Part shown: piece after piece, positions 23,603 through 35,248 of the stretch
How positions within the stretch are numbered: the stretch's first letter is position 1
Layout of the letters: every line of letters starts with the position of its first letter
NCBI GenBank assembly: GCA_903632075.3
Contig: CAHIKZ030004302.1
Location: 1,192,501 to 1,256,500, forward strand
DNA: 64,000 nt
Direction: 5' to 3'
From: Acanthosepion pharaonis
Taxonomy: Eukaryota; Mollusca; Cephalopoda; Sepiida; Sepiidae
Translations under genes and position numbers: made by a program
Notes under the pieces: generated by a model
Seen by the model: the letters and a program-made list of their open reading frames with translations, nothing else
Database searches by the model: none
What the model was told of the DNA's origin: nothing

Positions 23603-23671
<69 letters not shown>

Positions 23672-23672
23672 T
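23603..23672. repeat. (AT)n microsatellite
   Basis: AT run of about 70 bp. Confidence 0.95.
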
Positions 23673-23759
23673 AATCAGCCTTAAAAGTATTTAGTATGGC
23701 ATTTATGGCGTATGTGTATCTGCATTGGGAACTTTCTTATTTTTTTGTAGTTTTGGACC

Positions 23760-24584
23760 ACTCATTCGCTCTATTTATCCACAACCACCTGGTGGTCTTT
23801 TCGACGGACACCAGGATCAATTGAATCGCCCGCCTTCTTTTTTGTCCAGTTATCCCTAGGCTAGTAAGGGCTCATATCATTGACTGTCCGGCGAACCCCC
23901 TACAGCCAATCTCGACAGGGAAACAATGAGTGCGCCATCCTTTAGTTCTGCACTCGTCTAAGATTCCTTCATATTTACTATACTTTCTCTCAAATGCCTC
24001 TTGCATATGCTCCTCCCATGGGACAGTTAACTCCAGCAAAATAATCTGTTTTGTGGCGTCCGAATAAACGATTATGTCTGGACGAAGTTTGGAGGACGAT
24101 ATATGTGTTGGGAATTTCAATTGTTTCCCGAGATCGACTCGCATTTGCCAATCCGACGCGGACGATAACAGTGAATGGGATCCTGCAACCGTCTTACTCG
24201 GCTTTGCACCTGCTTTAACGAAGCGGATAGCTCTACTTCCTTGGATGAGTTTATTACTCTGTAAGGCTTCAGCAATAATGAGTGATATCGCCTCTAAAAC
24301 CTTGTCATGACGCCACCGATAGCGCCCGTCTGTCAGAGCTGTTCTGCACCCGCTTAATATGTGTTGCAGTGATCCCCTCCCCGAGCACAAGGGGCTCTTT
24401 GGTGAATCTATTTTTCCCCATAGGTGTAGGTTGGTCGCGCTTGATAATACGTCGTACGCCATCTGAACCAGGAATCTCGATCGGCTGAAGTCGGTATTCC
24501 AAAGATCTGACCACGACACTTTCCGCCGATCTACACCATCCCACCTGGTCCACGCGCTCTGCTGGCTATAACCTGCCATTTTTG

Positions 24585-24588
<4 letters not shown>
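23760..24588 (-). pseudogene. LINE C-terminal restriction-like endonuclease, almost unbroken
   Basis: The minus frame 24588-23872 is open for 238 codons. It reads WTRWDGVDRRKVSWSDLW at residues 13-30, a zinc knuckle with S65-x2-C68-x7-H76-x4-C81 (the first Cys of the usual C-x2-C is Ser), RYRWRHDKVLEAI at 89-101, KLRPDIIV with the catalytic PD at 170-171, and LLELTVPWEE with E186. It ends EIGCRGFAGQSMI at a TGA (23872-23874). Beyond the stop the same frame continues ALTSLGITGQKRRRAI and TTRWLWIN, the usual end of this protein family. A single in-frame stop is therefore the only visible break in the piece. The 5' side is cut off by an (AT)n tract, and the reverse transcriptase is absent. The fold and PD-(D/E)xK role are known for LINEs of the R2/R4 type. 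Confidence 0.75.

Positions 24589-24632
<44 letters not shown>
24589..24632. repeat. (AT)n tract, insertion site of the gypsy element
   Basis: AT run that continues at 30005 on the other side of the LTR element, so the element inserted into one longer AT tract. The target duplication cannot be told from the tract. Confidence 0.9.
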
Positions 24633-24637
<5 letters not shown>

Positions 24638-24902
24638 AAACTTGGATAAGCATGGAATAATAATAATACAACACAAAATGTACGTTAACAAAATGTATTG
24701 AAACAAGGAAAAGGTACACAATATTTACAGTTAGTTTTGGTATATTCTTGGGAAGACTGTTCCTGCATAATGGGTTGACTGAATCGCAGTCGGGCAGAGT
24801 CTCTGGATTGGATCTCTTCTTACTATCTCTTTTCGTCTTCGGTACCAACCCATATTTATATGGTCGGTACTCACTTATGTAAATTAGGTGTATCACACAA
24901 CA
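24633..24902 (-). repeat. 3' LTR of the gypsy element (left copy)
   Basis: 270 bp, TGTTG to CAACA. It differs from the copy at 29730-30004 by a handful of substitutions and single-base gaps, for example TCTTTTCGTCTTCGG against TCTTTCTCGTCTTCCGG and TACTCACTT against TACTCCACTT. Confidence 0.95.
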
Positions 24903-24912
24903 CCCTCCTCCC
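24903..24912 (-). other. Polypurine tract
   Basis: On the coding strand GGGAGGAGGG lies directly before the 3' LTR, where plus-strand DNA synthesis is primed in LTR elements. Confidence 0.85.
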
Positions 24913-25421
24913 AAGCCTTGGAATCCTTTTGGATTTCAAATTGGCTTCCTATATGGGTTGATGATTATGGCTATTTCCTTGTAGATCCATTTGCCTAATT
25001 TTAATATTTTTCCGTTTTGGATTCACGTCCAATGGGTCCGTCAATTTCCGTTTCCTACCGGATCTTCATGGTTCAGGTGTATTCTGTGGAGGTTCTACCT
25101 GAAACATATCATACATTATATCAATGGGATCTTCGTCCTCATCCGGTATACACTTCTTCTTGCTCTATACCGTAATCTTTTTAAGTTGGTTTTGGTGCCT
25201 TTTTATGAGTATTCTTCGGCCCTTTAATTATGTAAATCAGGTCACCGATTCTCTTGTCCACTATGCCTCGTTCCCAGAACTCAGCGTTGTTTTTATAGCA
25301 CTTGAAAAACACCTTCTCTCCGGGAGGTATCTTTTCTCGCTGTATACATGGTATTTTTTTTTACTGTATTTTTTTCCTGGCAAAAGCTTGTCAAACACTG
25401 ACTTAACTTTCCTAGCGAACA

Positions 25422-26118
25422 TTAGTTCAGCTGGTGCCATGTTTGAGTGTGTTCTCTGGTTTGGCGTGATTCTGTATACTTAGAAAATTGCTGAAGCGCC
25501 TTTTCCGTTGGAACTCCTGAGGCTTTCTTCAGAGCTCGTTTTAAAGTATCGACAAATCTTTCTGCGAGTCCATTAGACCTCGGATGATACGGAGGCGTCG
25601 TTATGTGGTTAATTTGATATAACTCACAAAATTCCTTAAATTCTTCAGAAGTGAATTGTGTACCATTGTCATTCACAATACACTCTGGCACACCGAACCG
25701 TGCAAATAGTTCATGCAAAAAGTTGTTGTGGTATTGGACGTAGGCTTTTTACAGCGTAGTACTTCCGGCCATTTTGTAAAACTATCTACCACTATTAAGT
25801 AGTAAAAATCTTTACTGACCAGCGAAATCAATGTAATCTTGTCCACGGATGATCCGTCTTGGGCTATGGTTTGTGTACTATAGGTGGTGCCTTAGCTGCT
25901 AACGCACACCCCTTACATCGATGAACCATGTTTTCGATATCATCCATACCTTTCCAATACATAAAGCTTCGCATTAAGCTTTTTGTTCTATTAATACCTG
26001 GGTGACCCATATGAAAGTCCCGAAGTATTCTTTTCTGCAGCTTCTTTGGTATTACTACTCTCTCACCATATAATAAAACTCCATCACCTATTGAAAATCT
26101 CCTGCACTTTTTGGTCAT
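25422..26118 (-). pseudogene. Integrase of the gypsy element
   Basis: The frame 26118-25864 holds the N-terminal zinc-binding domain, with H and H in HMGHPGINRTKSL, then C and C in HRCKGC. After a broken stretch (SFTKWPEV readable in another frame), the frame 25718-25422 holds the catalytic core: IVNDNGTQFTSEEFKEF with Asp, and HPRSNGLAERFVDTLKRAL with the Glu, 35 residues apart as in DD35E integrases. The enzyme inserts the cDNA. Two or more frameshifts separate the blocks, so no functional protein is made. Confidence 0.9.
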
Positions 26119-26186
26119 TTGCTACCATTTTGTTTTTTAATTTCTAAAAATGAAATCATCGTTTTCAGCTTCTTTTTTAATTTCAT

Positions 26187-27600
26187 TTAGCGTAACGGTA
26201 GCTCTCTTACAATGTTGTTTACCATGCTTTTCACCTCATAATCTGCTCTGATATTTGCAATAATTGATTCTTCGAATCTTTCTTCTCGACTTGGTACTAG
26301 TCTTGATAGACTATCCGCATAAATTATCTTTTTGGATGATAGGTGCTTTATGTGAAAATCATAATTGAGAAGAATGGTTCCCCATCTTAACAGACGATTT
26401 GCTGTATAAACAGGTAACCCTTTTCTTTGAACCAAAATAGTGATCAGTGGTTTATGATCCGTTTCAAGGATAAAAATGTCTGCCGTGGATGTACCTGTGA
26501 AATTTTTGTATGGCAAAAATGATACTCAGTGCCTCTTTTCTATCTGAGAGTAACTTCTTTCTCCTGGGAGCAAAGTTCTCGAAAGCGTGTGCAATAGGTT
26601 TTCTAGAACCATCTGGCATTATGTGTTGAATACGCTCTATCCGTATGAACTAGCGTCACTTGCCACTACAATATCCAGTTTTGGATTGTAATGGGTTAAA
26701 AAGAGGTCGGACGTAAGCATTTTCTTTATTTCATCAAAAAGCTTTCTGACATTCTACCGTCCATTCCCATGCCTTGTTTTTTTTTTTTAGCAGTTCATTC
26801 AACAGGAGCTCTTAAATTGTACATTCCTTTAATGAACGCTTGATAATAATTTGCAAGCCCTAGAAAACTTTGTAGCATCGCCACATTAGTGGGCGTCGGC
26901 ATGTCTCTAATCGCAATGGACCTTTCCGGATCCGGACATCTGCCATTTTGTTGATTATGTGCCCTAAATACTTAATTTCCTCCAAATCAAATTCGCACTT
27001 TGACTCTTTGACTTTAAATCAAAGTCCTGAATCTTTTAAATACTTGATTGAGATGCTCTCGATGTTCGTCGACCGATTCGCTCCTTACTATGATGTCGTC
27101 TAAAGTAAGCGCACGCAAAGTTCAAATCATTCAGCATGACGTCGATAGCTTGTTGAAAATGGCAGGTGCCACTTTAATACCAAAAGGAAGCCTGTTGTAC
27201 TTGAATAACCCTCTATGCGTGTTTATCCCTAGTAACTTCGAACATTCCTCTTCGACGGGAATTTGGAGATAGGCATCTGATAAGTCAATTTTGAAAATAT
27301 AACTCCACCATTTAGCTTGTTAAAATCTCCTCCGGACTCGGTAACGGGTAATGGTAGTCCTTAATTACCGAGTTCAACCCTGTCGAAAAAATCAACGCAA
27401 ACTCTGACTTGGTTTGATTTCTTTTTATGCACACAATCGGCGCAGCCCATGAATTCGATTCTACTTTCGAAATAATTCCATTTTTTCCAACCTATCAAGT
27501 TCTTCGTTAATTTTTCTACACTTGCGAAAGGCACATTACGTTTCTTTTTAAAAAGTGGCATAGTATTTTCCTTTAATTCGAATTTGGCTTCAAACTTGTT
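26187..27600 (-). pseudogene. Reverse transcriptase and RNase H of the gypsy element
   Basis: Blocks read in different minus frames are VPFASVEKLTKNL, ADCVHKKKSNQVRVCVDF (motif 2), a part with IDLSDAYLQIPV, the active site around 27094-27109 where LDD follows a one-base frameshift after ALAY-like codons, and FLGLANYYQAFIKGM. RNase H then gives LETDHKPLITILVQRKGLP and LLRWGTILLNYDFHIKHL, followed by ADSLSRLV (26516-26187). The order and wording are those of Ty3/gypsy polymerases. At least five frame changes are needed to read across. Confidence 0.88.
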
Positions 27601-27859
27601 ACATCTTCCAAGACCAGGTGTGAAAGTTTCCGGAAACTTTTTTTAATTCCTCATTAATGTCCTGTCTTGTTTGCGTATTACTTTCTACTTTTCTGCAGAA
27701 AGAGTTTAACGGTTTATCCCACAATTCGAATGTTTCCATAAAATCTGTACCCATCAAGTTTTCTCCATTTTCAAAATGAAAACTTATTTTTTAACTATCC
27801 TGTTCAATTTCATGGGAAGTACAACCTCGCCTTCTGAATTTAATTTCCTTTCCAGTCAC

Positions 27860-27990
27860 TGTTCGAGCGCGTTTCGTTGACTTCATTATTGTAGGCCTTT
27901 TAAAATTTTCCATGTTTTATAGTTCATTATTGTTAAATCTGAACCCGAATCGAGTTGAAATTTGATATTCTTTTTTAAATATTTCAGTCG
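27860..27990 (-). pseudogene. Aspartic protease remnant of the gypsy element
   Basis: The minus frame reads KFQLDSGSDLTIMNYKTW at about 27960-27905. The DSG triplet with hydrophobic flanks is the active site of retroelement proteases, which cut the Gag-Pol polyprotein. The second half is not clear. Confidence 0.75.
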
Positions 27991-28129
27991 TCATACTTCC
28001 TCAAATCTCTATCTGATTTGATATTTGAATTTGTTTGTCTAATTCGGCTATTGACTTTTTTTTTCGTTTTATAACACGACCCTTTGTGACCATTCTTGTG
28101 GCACACAAAACATTTTTTTATTTCTATAT

Positions 28130-29252
28130 GGGCAATTTAACTCCCAGTGTCTTCCGTTGCACTGTCTACAATTAAATGGCGGAACCATTTTTTTTTTCTC
28201 CTCATTTTTTCATTTAATTTTTCTTGTCTATTTTTTAAAATAATAACTTTTTTAATCCAATTTTTTTTTCTGATGGGTAATTTGACTGTTTCTTCACTTT
28301 TTTAATATAAGAGATACCAGCTTCTTCAATTTTTTGAGACTCTTTCTTTAAACTTACGGCCCGCTGACACTCCTCTGCTAACTTTTTTGCAGGGTAAGGT
28401 TTTGTTCAGATTCGAGTTTAGACAAAACTCTACGTCTTATTTTCGGCACTCTTACTGGATACCAGTCCTTGAGCAAAAAATTAAACACTTGAATTCTTCA
28501 ACCGTAATCTCTGCCAATCTGAAATTGTCACAATGTCTATTCACTATAGATGCATAAGTTAAGTAATCCTGATCGTCGGATTTAGCCACATTCATGCATA
28601 ACCATCGCTTATGCCAAAGCGACATATTTGCTCAAACAACTCCTTTAGCAATTTCACTGTTTCCGAGAATTCCAATTCATTTGTTCTTCTCGGTAGAATA
28701 AAATCTACAAATTTGCTATGTTCCGCTGTACCTAGCTTTCTTAGTAATAGACTGACTTTTCTTGAATTCGACCAGTTTTCACAGTGTGTGGAAAATATCT
28801 TCATATCGTTTAAAGTACGCTTCAAACGTTTTTCCTTCGTCTGGCACATAGTTGAAAGTTTCCAACGAATTAAATATGATGTTATTAGAATATGAAGAGT
28901 TACTTTCATTTGCCTGAATGTTGTTTAATTTCGCCAATGTTAACTTTTGAATTTCCAAAACCTTGACATACATTTCTTCCTGTTCCCTTTGACGTTGCTG
29001 ACTCAACTCCTCTTGCCTTTCTTTATAATTCTGCTGTGCTAATTGCTGTTCTCTTAATAAGGCAAACTGTTCACTTTGTTGTTGCAGACTCAACTGCTGG
29101 GATTTGACTAACTCAGCTTGACTCAACTGCTGGGCTTTAAACAATTCAGCTATGACTTTGGATAATTCCTCCATTTTTAACTGATAGTGTTCATGCAACA
29201 AAAAGAATATACTTTTAAATTGTGTATCCACGAATATACTATAAGCAGACAA
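28130..29252 (-). pseudogene. Gag of the gypsy element
   Basis: The frame 29252-28779 begins with KMEELSKVIAELFKAQQLSQ and a long glutamine-rich coiled-coil-like run (residues 27-105), then FNYVPDEGKTFEAYFKRYED, the start of the capsid domain. It continues in the frame 28909-28592 with SLLLRKLGTAEHSKFVDF, the usual gag matrix/capsid wording. Further on, two zinc knuckles are readable around 28190-28090: CRQC-x3-H-x4-C and CFVC-x4-H-x4-C. Gag packages the RNA. The frames overlap with a shift at about 28800-28900. Confidence 0.82.
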
Positions 29253-29717
29253 AACAAAATTGAAACAACATACACCTTTTTTTTTAATTTTATGTCTTGC
29301 TTTTTATAAAATATTGTTGAGCAACCAAACAAAAAAAAAATAACAAATTTTTTTTTTTTTTTACAAGTTCGCTTATCTTTCAAAGTCGACACGTTGTATT
29401 TGTGCTCCTTTTTAATTCCATGCATGTTTTTTTAGTCGGCCAGCTTTTTTTTTTTTTTTCTTTTTTTAGTCGGCCCGCATTTTTTTTTTTCGCCGTTATT
29501 TGTTTACGCCACCTTCCAGATTTTTCTGAGTGAACATTCCTTTAAGCTTAGTCGTCCTTTAACTAGTTTTAACTGTCCAAACTTTTCCGTTCCATTAGAT
29601 GTTCGACTTTTAATTAATGATTTTTTTTTCTTCAGCCTGGGTTCTTCCACTTGTCCCAATTGTTGAAGGCTATCAATTATTAATTCTTTTTTTTTCCGTA
29701 ACGTAAAGTTCTTTATA
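29253..29717 (-). other. Leader region of the gypsy element
   Basis: Lies between primer-binding site and gag. It holds long T-runs (A-runs on the coding strand) and the phrase TTTAGTCGGCC twice, at about 29432 and 29466. No gene. Confidence 0.6.
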
Positions 29718-29728
29718 CCTCGTCGCCA
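29718..29728 (-). other. Primer-binding site, serine-tRNA type
   Basis: The coding strand reads TGGCGACGAGG one base after the 5' LTR. This is complementary to the 3' end of a tRNA ending CCTCGTCG-CCA, as in tRNA-Ser(GCT), whose 5' end usually starts GACGAGG. Mag-clade elements are known to use serine tRNA. Confidence 0.8.
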
Positions 29729-29729
29729 T

Positions 29730-29998
29730 TGTTGAAACTTGGATAAGCATGGAATAATAATAATACAACACAAAATGTACGTTAACAAAATGTATTGAAA
29801 CAAGGAAAAGGTACACAATATTTACAGTTAGTTTTGGTATATTCTTGGGAAGACTGTTCCTGCATAATGGGTTGACTGAATCTCAGTCGGGCAGAGTCTC
29901 TGGATTGGATCTCTTCTTACTATCTCTTTCTCGTCTTCCGGTACCAACCCATATTTATATGGTCGGTACTCCACTTATGTAAATTAAGTGTATCGTAC

Positions 29999-30004
<6 letters not shown>
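29730..30004 (-). repeat. 5' LTR of the gypsy element (right copy)
   Basis: 275 bp. It starts TGTTG like the left copy and ends ACACAATA, where the left has ACACAACA, so one terminal base has changed. A two-base insertion (GT) precedes the end. Confidence 0.93.
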
Positions 30005-30034
<30 letters not shown>

Positions 30035-30092
30035 CCAGTAATATTATATATATATATATATTGAACACTAATATTAACTATCGATATATCTG

Positions 30093-30157
<65 letters not shown>

Positions 30158-30160
30158 CTA
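30005..30160. repeat. (AT)n, (CT)n and (GT)n microsatellites
   Basis: AT runs at 30005-30031 and 30044-30062, then CT, AT and GT at 30093-30158. Confidence 0.9.
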
Positions 30161-31548
30161 TATGATATAGAACAAATATGACACGGTTATCAATCCAACA
30201 TGCTTCCATTTTATTAAAGTGATTGAGATATGATGAAAAAGTCAGTTACTAACATTTTATTGTTTACTTTAAAAATTATGAAATATCTCTTTTAAAGTTA
30301 TTTTATTAGAAATGCAATGTGGAACTAAATTCTTGCTTGTAATGTACCTGTGTAGACATATTATTTTATAAGTTTGTATGCATATTTGAAACAAAATATG
30401 TGTAGGCATATTTTATAAGTAATCTTCAGTGCACATCTTTTTAGTTTCATGATTATCCAACTGTTGGTATTCTAAAGTTTTCCTCATATTTATAAAATAT
30501 CACCCCACTTGTATCCACATTATTTATCTCATATTCTCTGTCACACTGAACACTTTGAATTGTCCTATATATTTTATATCTTATACATTATATATTTCAT
30601 TGTCTACAGATTTTTCATACACTCGCTGTGTGGTTGTTCGGAAGATCTTTCGAAAACCTGGTGTATTCTATGTCCATTTATTGTATTGACCTTTCTTTGC
30701 GATGAAATATTACCGTCTACATCAAAACTGAATTAGCGTCGAGTAACGTCCGGAGGAAGTCGTTCAAAAGTTTCAGAGACGAATGACCTTATCGCTAACA
30801 ACGACACTTTCCTCGAATGTGTGTGTGTGTGCGTCGGACGTGTAACCTGATGGCATTTAAATAGAATCACGTTAGCATTGTCACGAATATTAAATAAAAA
30901 AAATAATTTCGGAATTTGTTATTAGTATTATTGTTAGAGATTATATTCTGGTATTATAGAAATTAAATACTTACAAATATCAACGTAAAGGAGAATGGAA
31001 TAACAAAACGATATATTGGCAAAAAGACATCTGTCGATGATAGAAACAGTGGCTGGAAGAGAGGAAACAGTGTGCGATTTTAATATATGTAAAACGACAT
31101 GAAATATAATGCTGAAATATTTCCCCTAGAAAGCAGTTTTTTTTCTGTCAACAGACAATGTTTGGAAATAAGCGTCTAAAATATTGAGTAGAATTTTGAT
31201 ATTTACTATCACGAACAGAAGATATTCTAATGCGTATCTAGTTAATTTCAACATAGGTGATACAATTCCAAATGGTTGAAAACAGAAGAAAGAAATACTG
31301 CGGGAAAGAATGCCTTCTCATTCTAAGAATTTATTTAAAAAGAAGCAACCTAAATAGATACAAATTTTGCAAAAAAAATTATTAAACAAAATCTGAAACG
31401 TATTTGTTTGTGTAAGTGCCTAAGTAAATGAAAAGCATTATTCGAATTTTGAGATAATTTATTAGTTATTGTTTTGTGGCCATTTGAAAAACTATCTCTC
31501 TCACATAATTTTTAACGTTAAATTAAGTAATGGGAATTTATACAAGAA
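30161..31548. other. AT-rich stretch, nothing recognised
   Basis: No frame above 75 codons and no transposon wording. A (GT)n of about 12 bp lies at 30820. Confidence 0.6.

Positions 31549-31612
<64 letters not shown>
31549..31612. repeat. (AT)n microsatellite
   Basis: AT run of about 60 bp. Confidence 0.95.
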
Positions 31613-31615
<3 letters not shown>

Positions 31616-31719
31616 AGCCTTGAAATCGTAATCTTAAAAATGTGACGTATGAGGAAATTAACGATTGCAGTTCTAGTTGGAGACCTCGGATTGATTTGAT
31701 AATATTCTAGTAGATCTAT

Positions 31720-31815
31720 CTGGTATCCCATGCCTTGGATGGATACAAAAAAATGTACTCACTACTACAGCCCACACCTTGTGACCTTACATTAAAACCT
31801 ACCACATTTCCAGCA
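31720..31815 (+). pseudogene. R4/Dong-type LINE scrap
   Basis: CCATGCCTTGGATGGATACAAAAAAATG... followed by CTACAGCCCACACC and ACATTAAAACC parallels 51085-51150 (CCATGGCTCAAAGAGATACACAAAAATTG, then TACAGCCTACACTTCACTTTAACC). It is the last stretch of the endonuclease reading frame, on the plus strand, opposite in direction to the neighbour at 31988-32190. Confidence 0.5.
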
Positions 31816-31987
31816 TAGAGGATGCCATGCTAAGTTATTAAGAAATACTGGTTAAAAATTTCTGACCTTCTTATATAAGAAGATGGAACTTACCTAATCT
31901 TACAACTATCTAAGGCAAAAAAAAAAAAATTATCCCAGGCAATAGCTTCCTCTGCACAAATTCTTAATAATCTTATTTGCTCAAACG

Positions 31988-31988
31988 A

Positions 31989-32025
<37 letters not shown>

Positions 32026-32190
32026 TCTTTCCGGATCCCGACCAGAAACCTAAGATCAGAAAGAGCATAATGACATTTACCACTGAGCACTTTTGAAAGA
32101 AAAAAAATTGCACATATTTTACATAGAAAAGCCATTCGCAAGATTGCGGCTGTTGTAGTGAGTACAATTTTTTTGTATCCCTTCAAGGCA
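31988..32190 (-). mobile_element. R4/Dong-type LINE 3' end with (AAT)n tail
   Basis: On the minus strand it reads from the 'AAGGGATACAAAAAAATTGT' block (32186) through GTGCTCAGTGGTAAATGTCAT and TCTGATCTTAGG to a (AAT)n tail at 32025-31988. The same order occurs in the copies at 5117, 50150 and 54700. Confidence 0.7.
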
Positions 32191-32272
32191 TTGGATACCT
32201 AATATTTGTGCCAAAATCTAAAACAATTGAGTGTTTTTCTGTAGATTTAGATTTTGAAACACACTCAATAGA

Positions 32273-32275
32273 TTA

Positions 32276-32311
<36 letters not shown>

Positions 32312-33240
32312 TCCTCTGACTTTTGTTTTATAATCTTTTATCCTGGGTCGTAACCGGAACACTCATGCAGAAATGGCTTTTAAACGTTTTTGTAATAAAA
32401 TAAAAATAAGAATGAAACACCCTAAGAGCATACACATTTTACATTCTTCATAGGGCCTTTCATATACTCATGATGCAAGGTTTTGTATTTAAATCATGGG
32501 GCTCACTTTAATGAGTCTCTCAAAAATTTTCCAATCAAACCAAAGTTCTAGTCACAGCTGGTATTACTGATGTTGCCATGTGCCACATTGTCGCTATTTC
32601 CACTTCAAGATTCTTTAGTTTGGTAGACTTGATTGAAGATATTCAAAGATACATTACAATCTGCAGAGACTGCCATGGCAATAAAAAAAGTATCTTCTGT
32701 TTTCGTGGTCTTTGATCACGATGTCTGGGCGATTAGCTTTGATTGTTGTGCCTGTGTGGTAAATTCCCATTAAAATTGTTGCAGATCCTATCTCTGTAAC
32801 CAAGTCTGGCTAATTTTCATACCAATTTCTTGCGGTCGTTTCAAGTACAGATATTGACCCATTGTGTCGTGTCAAGTTTTATATTCAGTGGTTGCTAACA
32901 CCGTGCAATCTGTTACAATATGTTTCGTTCATTCTAGATATTTATCACGGAATCGGCATTTTGAGTTAATACAATTTTTCACGATTTGTGCTTGGTAATT
33001 TATTCTTAGCATCCATTGGTCCTACGCAACGAGCAAAGCCTTTACTTTCAGTTTTTAACATAGTGTTACGTAGCCCCTGATGGGTACGTCGTTTGTCTAC
33101 ATCAGTTTGTTTGGTATGTGCAGGGTATTGAAGATGAAGCGGCTTATCTTGCCATCGTTTCTGCATTTGGTACATTGCATTTGCTTTTCCTTTTTAGGAT
33201 ACTTCCCGATGCAGTAGGTGTATTATGGTTTTTTTTTGCA
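32273..33240 (-). pseudogene. R4/Dong-type LINE, C-terminal half
   Basis: The minus frame 33175-32966 reads MYQMQKRWQDKPLHLQYPAH and GLRNTMLKTESKGFAR, the stretch between reverse transcriptase and endonuclease in this LINE class (usual: WK.K..HGQ(F/Y)..., then L..ETE..I.AAQEQ). After a shift, CRFRDKYLE and IVTDCTVLATTEYKT mark the zinc knuckle (one Cys has become Arg), followed by VSADCNVSLNIFN. The copy ends in (AAT)n at 32311-32273. Stops and frameshifts throughout. Confidence 0.7.
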
Positions 33241-34085
33241 CTTAAAAATCTAACCTGTCCGTTACTCTCGAAAGGACCTCCAATCGGTTGTTGACTGGGG
33301 AAGTTGAATAGCTGGTTAACTATAATGCCTCAAAAACAAAGCTGCTCTCTATTACCCTCCGCAACATGTCTGATGCGCAACTCCACGAGAACACCTCTTA
33401 GTTTCACAATGTCTGCTGACCTGGGATGGAACAATTACATTGAATGAATAGCTTCATCTACGGCAAAGAAAAATGGTTTTCTATGTTGTACCAGAAAGTT
33501 TTTTTCTCACCTGAATCAATCCTTCAGATCTATAAATCAACCATTCGCCCTTGCATGGAATATGATTTGGTTCATCGCTTTTCGTCTTTGGGTCATCGAC
33601 AAAATCCAGAGACGGATATGCAATGTGGTTGGCCCTAATCTGTCATCACGTTTACAGTCGCTCTCTCATAGACGTGTCGTCGCCCTCCTTTCTCTTTTCT
33701 ACTAATACTTTCTCAGTAACTTCTCCGACACGCTATTTTCGCTCGTTCTCATTTTGCATGAATTTAAACGTGCTACTATGTTGGCAACTAAGGCCCACAC
33801 TTTCACTGTCGAAACGGTTAAATAACAGCCGTCACTTCTAGTCCAATAGCTTCATGTCTCGTAATTCCAGTCTGTGAAACTCCATTCCTCTTACATACTT
33901 CCCTGATAGGTATAATCTCCAACTATTTAAATTCAATGTCAATCGACATCTCCAGATGCCTTGATCTATTCCCTGTCTTTCTCTTAATCCTTTCCTCTAT
34001 CATGCTTCTTTACTCTTGCTCCCACTCTCTGTAATCCCTTGCGTGCTAGTGGCACTCCCGCCATATTTCGAGTAAAACGCTTAAA
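33241..34085 (+). pseudogene. Jockey/CR1-like LINE, C-terminal part
   Basis: Read through frameshifts: DLQSVVDWG (end of the reverse-transcriptase palm), a 'LGWNNYIE' block, SPESILQIYKSTIRPCMEYD (thumb), DKIQRR-like wording near 33600, LSHRRVVALLSLF near 33665, and the terminal phrase FNVNRHLQMP before a 3' region (CCCTTGCGTGCTAGTGGCACT...). Two relatives share the thumb and tail (62040-62830) or the tail alone (39100-39225). It sits tail to tail with the minus-strand R4/Dong fragment, with no gap. Confidence 0.75.
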
Positions 34086-34863
34086 AATATACAAAAAAAA
34101 AATACTTCTTCACCAACTTGAAATTACCGTTTGATTTTTTTGGCTTCATTTATTACTTACTAAAGTTTCTTATTTTTTTTCATAGTCTTTGATACAGACC
34201 ATGACCCAGTCTTCTGTAGTTTCCACATATCTTCCAATACCGAATCTTGTGGTTTTATAAGACAGTCCTCGTCTAACTTGTCCTCGTCTGCTTCCTTTGG
34301 ATCTGGTTCCGTACTGACAATCAACATCAGATTTAAAAAAAATACCAAACCTTAAAACAATCGTAGTAATAGCTGCAACCTTTGTCAACAAGATAACTTA
34401 GTAAAAATAATATTTTCCAAAGTTAAAAACCATTTTGTATGAAAGTAAGGAACTTATTATTTTGCATACACACTAAAAAGTTTCCTTTGAGTTCATATGA
34501 GCCAGAATGAAAAGAAAGTTTTTCCATTTCATTTAGCATATCAACACCGATACATTTCCAATACTCTTGCTTTTCTCCTGCTCTTCCTCCTTCCATCACA
34601 GTTCACGTCGTGGTCTCATTTATTTATTGTTAAATAATAAGTGTTCTTTAATTAAAAAAAAAAAAAGCCTCAAGAAATTAATTGATCAGAATCACATGAA
34701 GAAAACGAAAGGTTGAAACCAAGGTAGAATGGTGATCTCCTAATTTTTATACCTAAAAGGTCTACATTTTAATATATGTTTTTTTTATATATATACGTGT
34801 ATTGTGCCCTTTTTAATACTTGTGTATCCTGGTTTAATTCAAATTTGACTATTAACATTTTAA

Positions 34864-34867
<4 letters not shown>
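34086..34867. other. Unassigned stretch
   Basis: Two overlapping minus frames of 62 and 73 codons at 34160-34391 look like chance. A-run near 34655. Nothing recognised. Confidence 0.5.

Positions 34868-34908
<41 letters not shown>
34868..34908. repeat. (AT)n microsatellite
   Basis: AT run of about 40 bp. Confidence 0.95.
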
Positions 34909-34909
<1 letters not shown>

Positions 34910-35128
34910 TAACTAGACTCGTTTTGAAAAACCCTCGAATTTTTGATTTGCTAATCAAATCAATCTCGAGGAAAAAAAAGGTTTTAAAAAAAAAAAGAGC
35001 TACAAACATGGACTTCTGCCGACAAAAAATCGCACAGATGCAGGTCTGAAGCCCAAAGAAAAGCCCTGATACGAGTAACAACTAACTAACAAAAGAGCTC
35101 AATACAACCGTAGAGCAGACCTAGATAG

Positions 35129-35248
35129 ACCTAGTGAGCCAGACAAACCTACCTAGGTTTCACTAAACGGATCGTCAGGGAAAGTTTGGCCAAACTTTCC
35201 TGACGATCCGTTTAGGTGAAACCTAGGTAGGTTTGTCTGGCTCACTAG

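Larger units (their letters stand above)
24633..30004 (-). mobile_element. Complete Ty3/gypsy retrotransposon, Mag-like, frameshifted
   Basis: About 5.37 kb bounded by direct LTRs, coding on the minus strand. From right to left it holds the 5' LTR, primer-binding site, gag with coiled coil and two zinc knuckles, aspartic protease, reverse transcriptase, RNase H, integrase, polypurine tract and 3' LTR. The gene order (integrase last) is that of Ty3/gypsy. The CX2C-x3-H-x4-C plus CX2C-x4-H-x4-C knuckles and a serine-tRNA primer fit the Mag clade. All genes are broken by single-base indels and stops, although the LTRs are still about 97 percent alike by eye. Both flanks are (AT)n. Confidence 0.9.
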
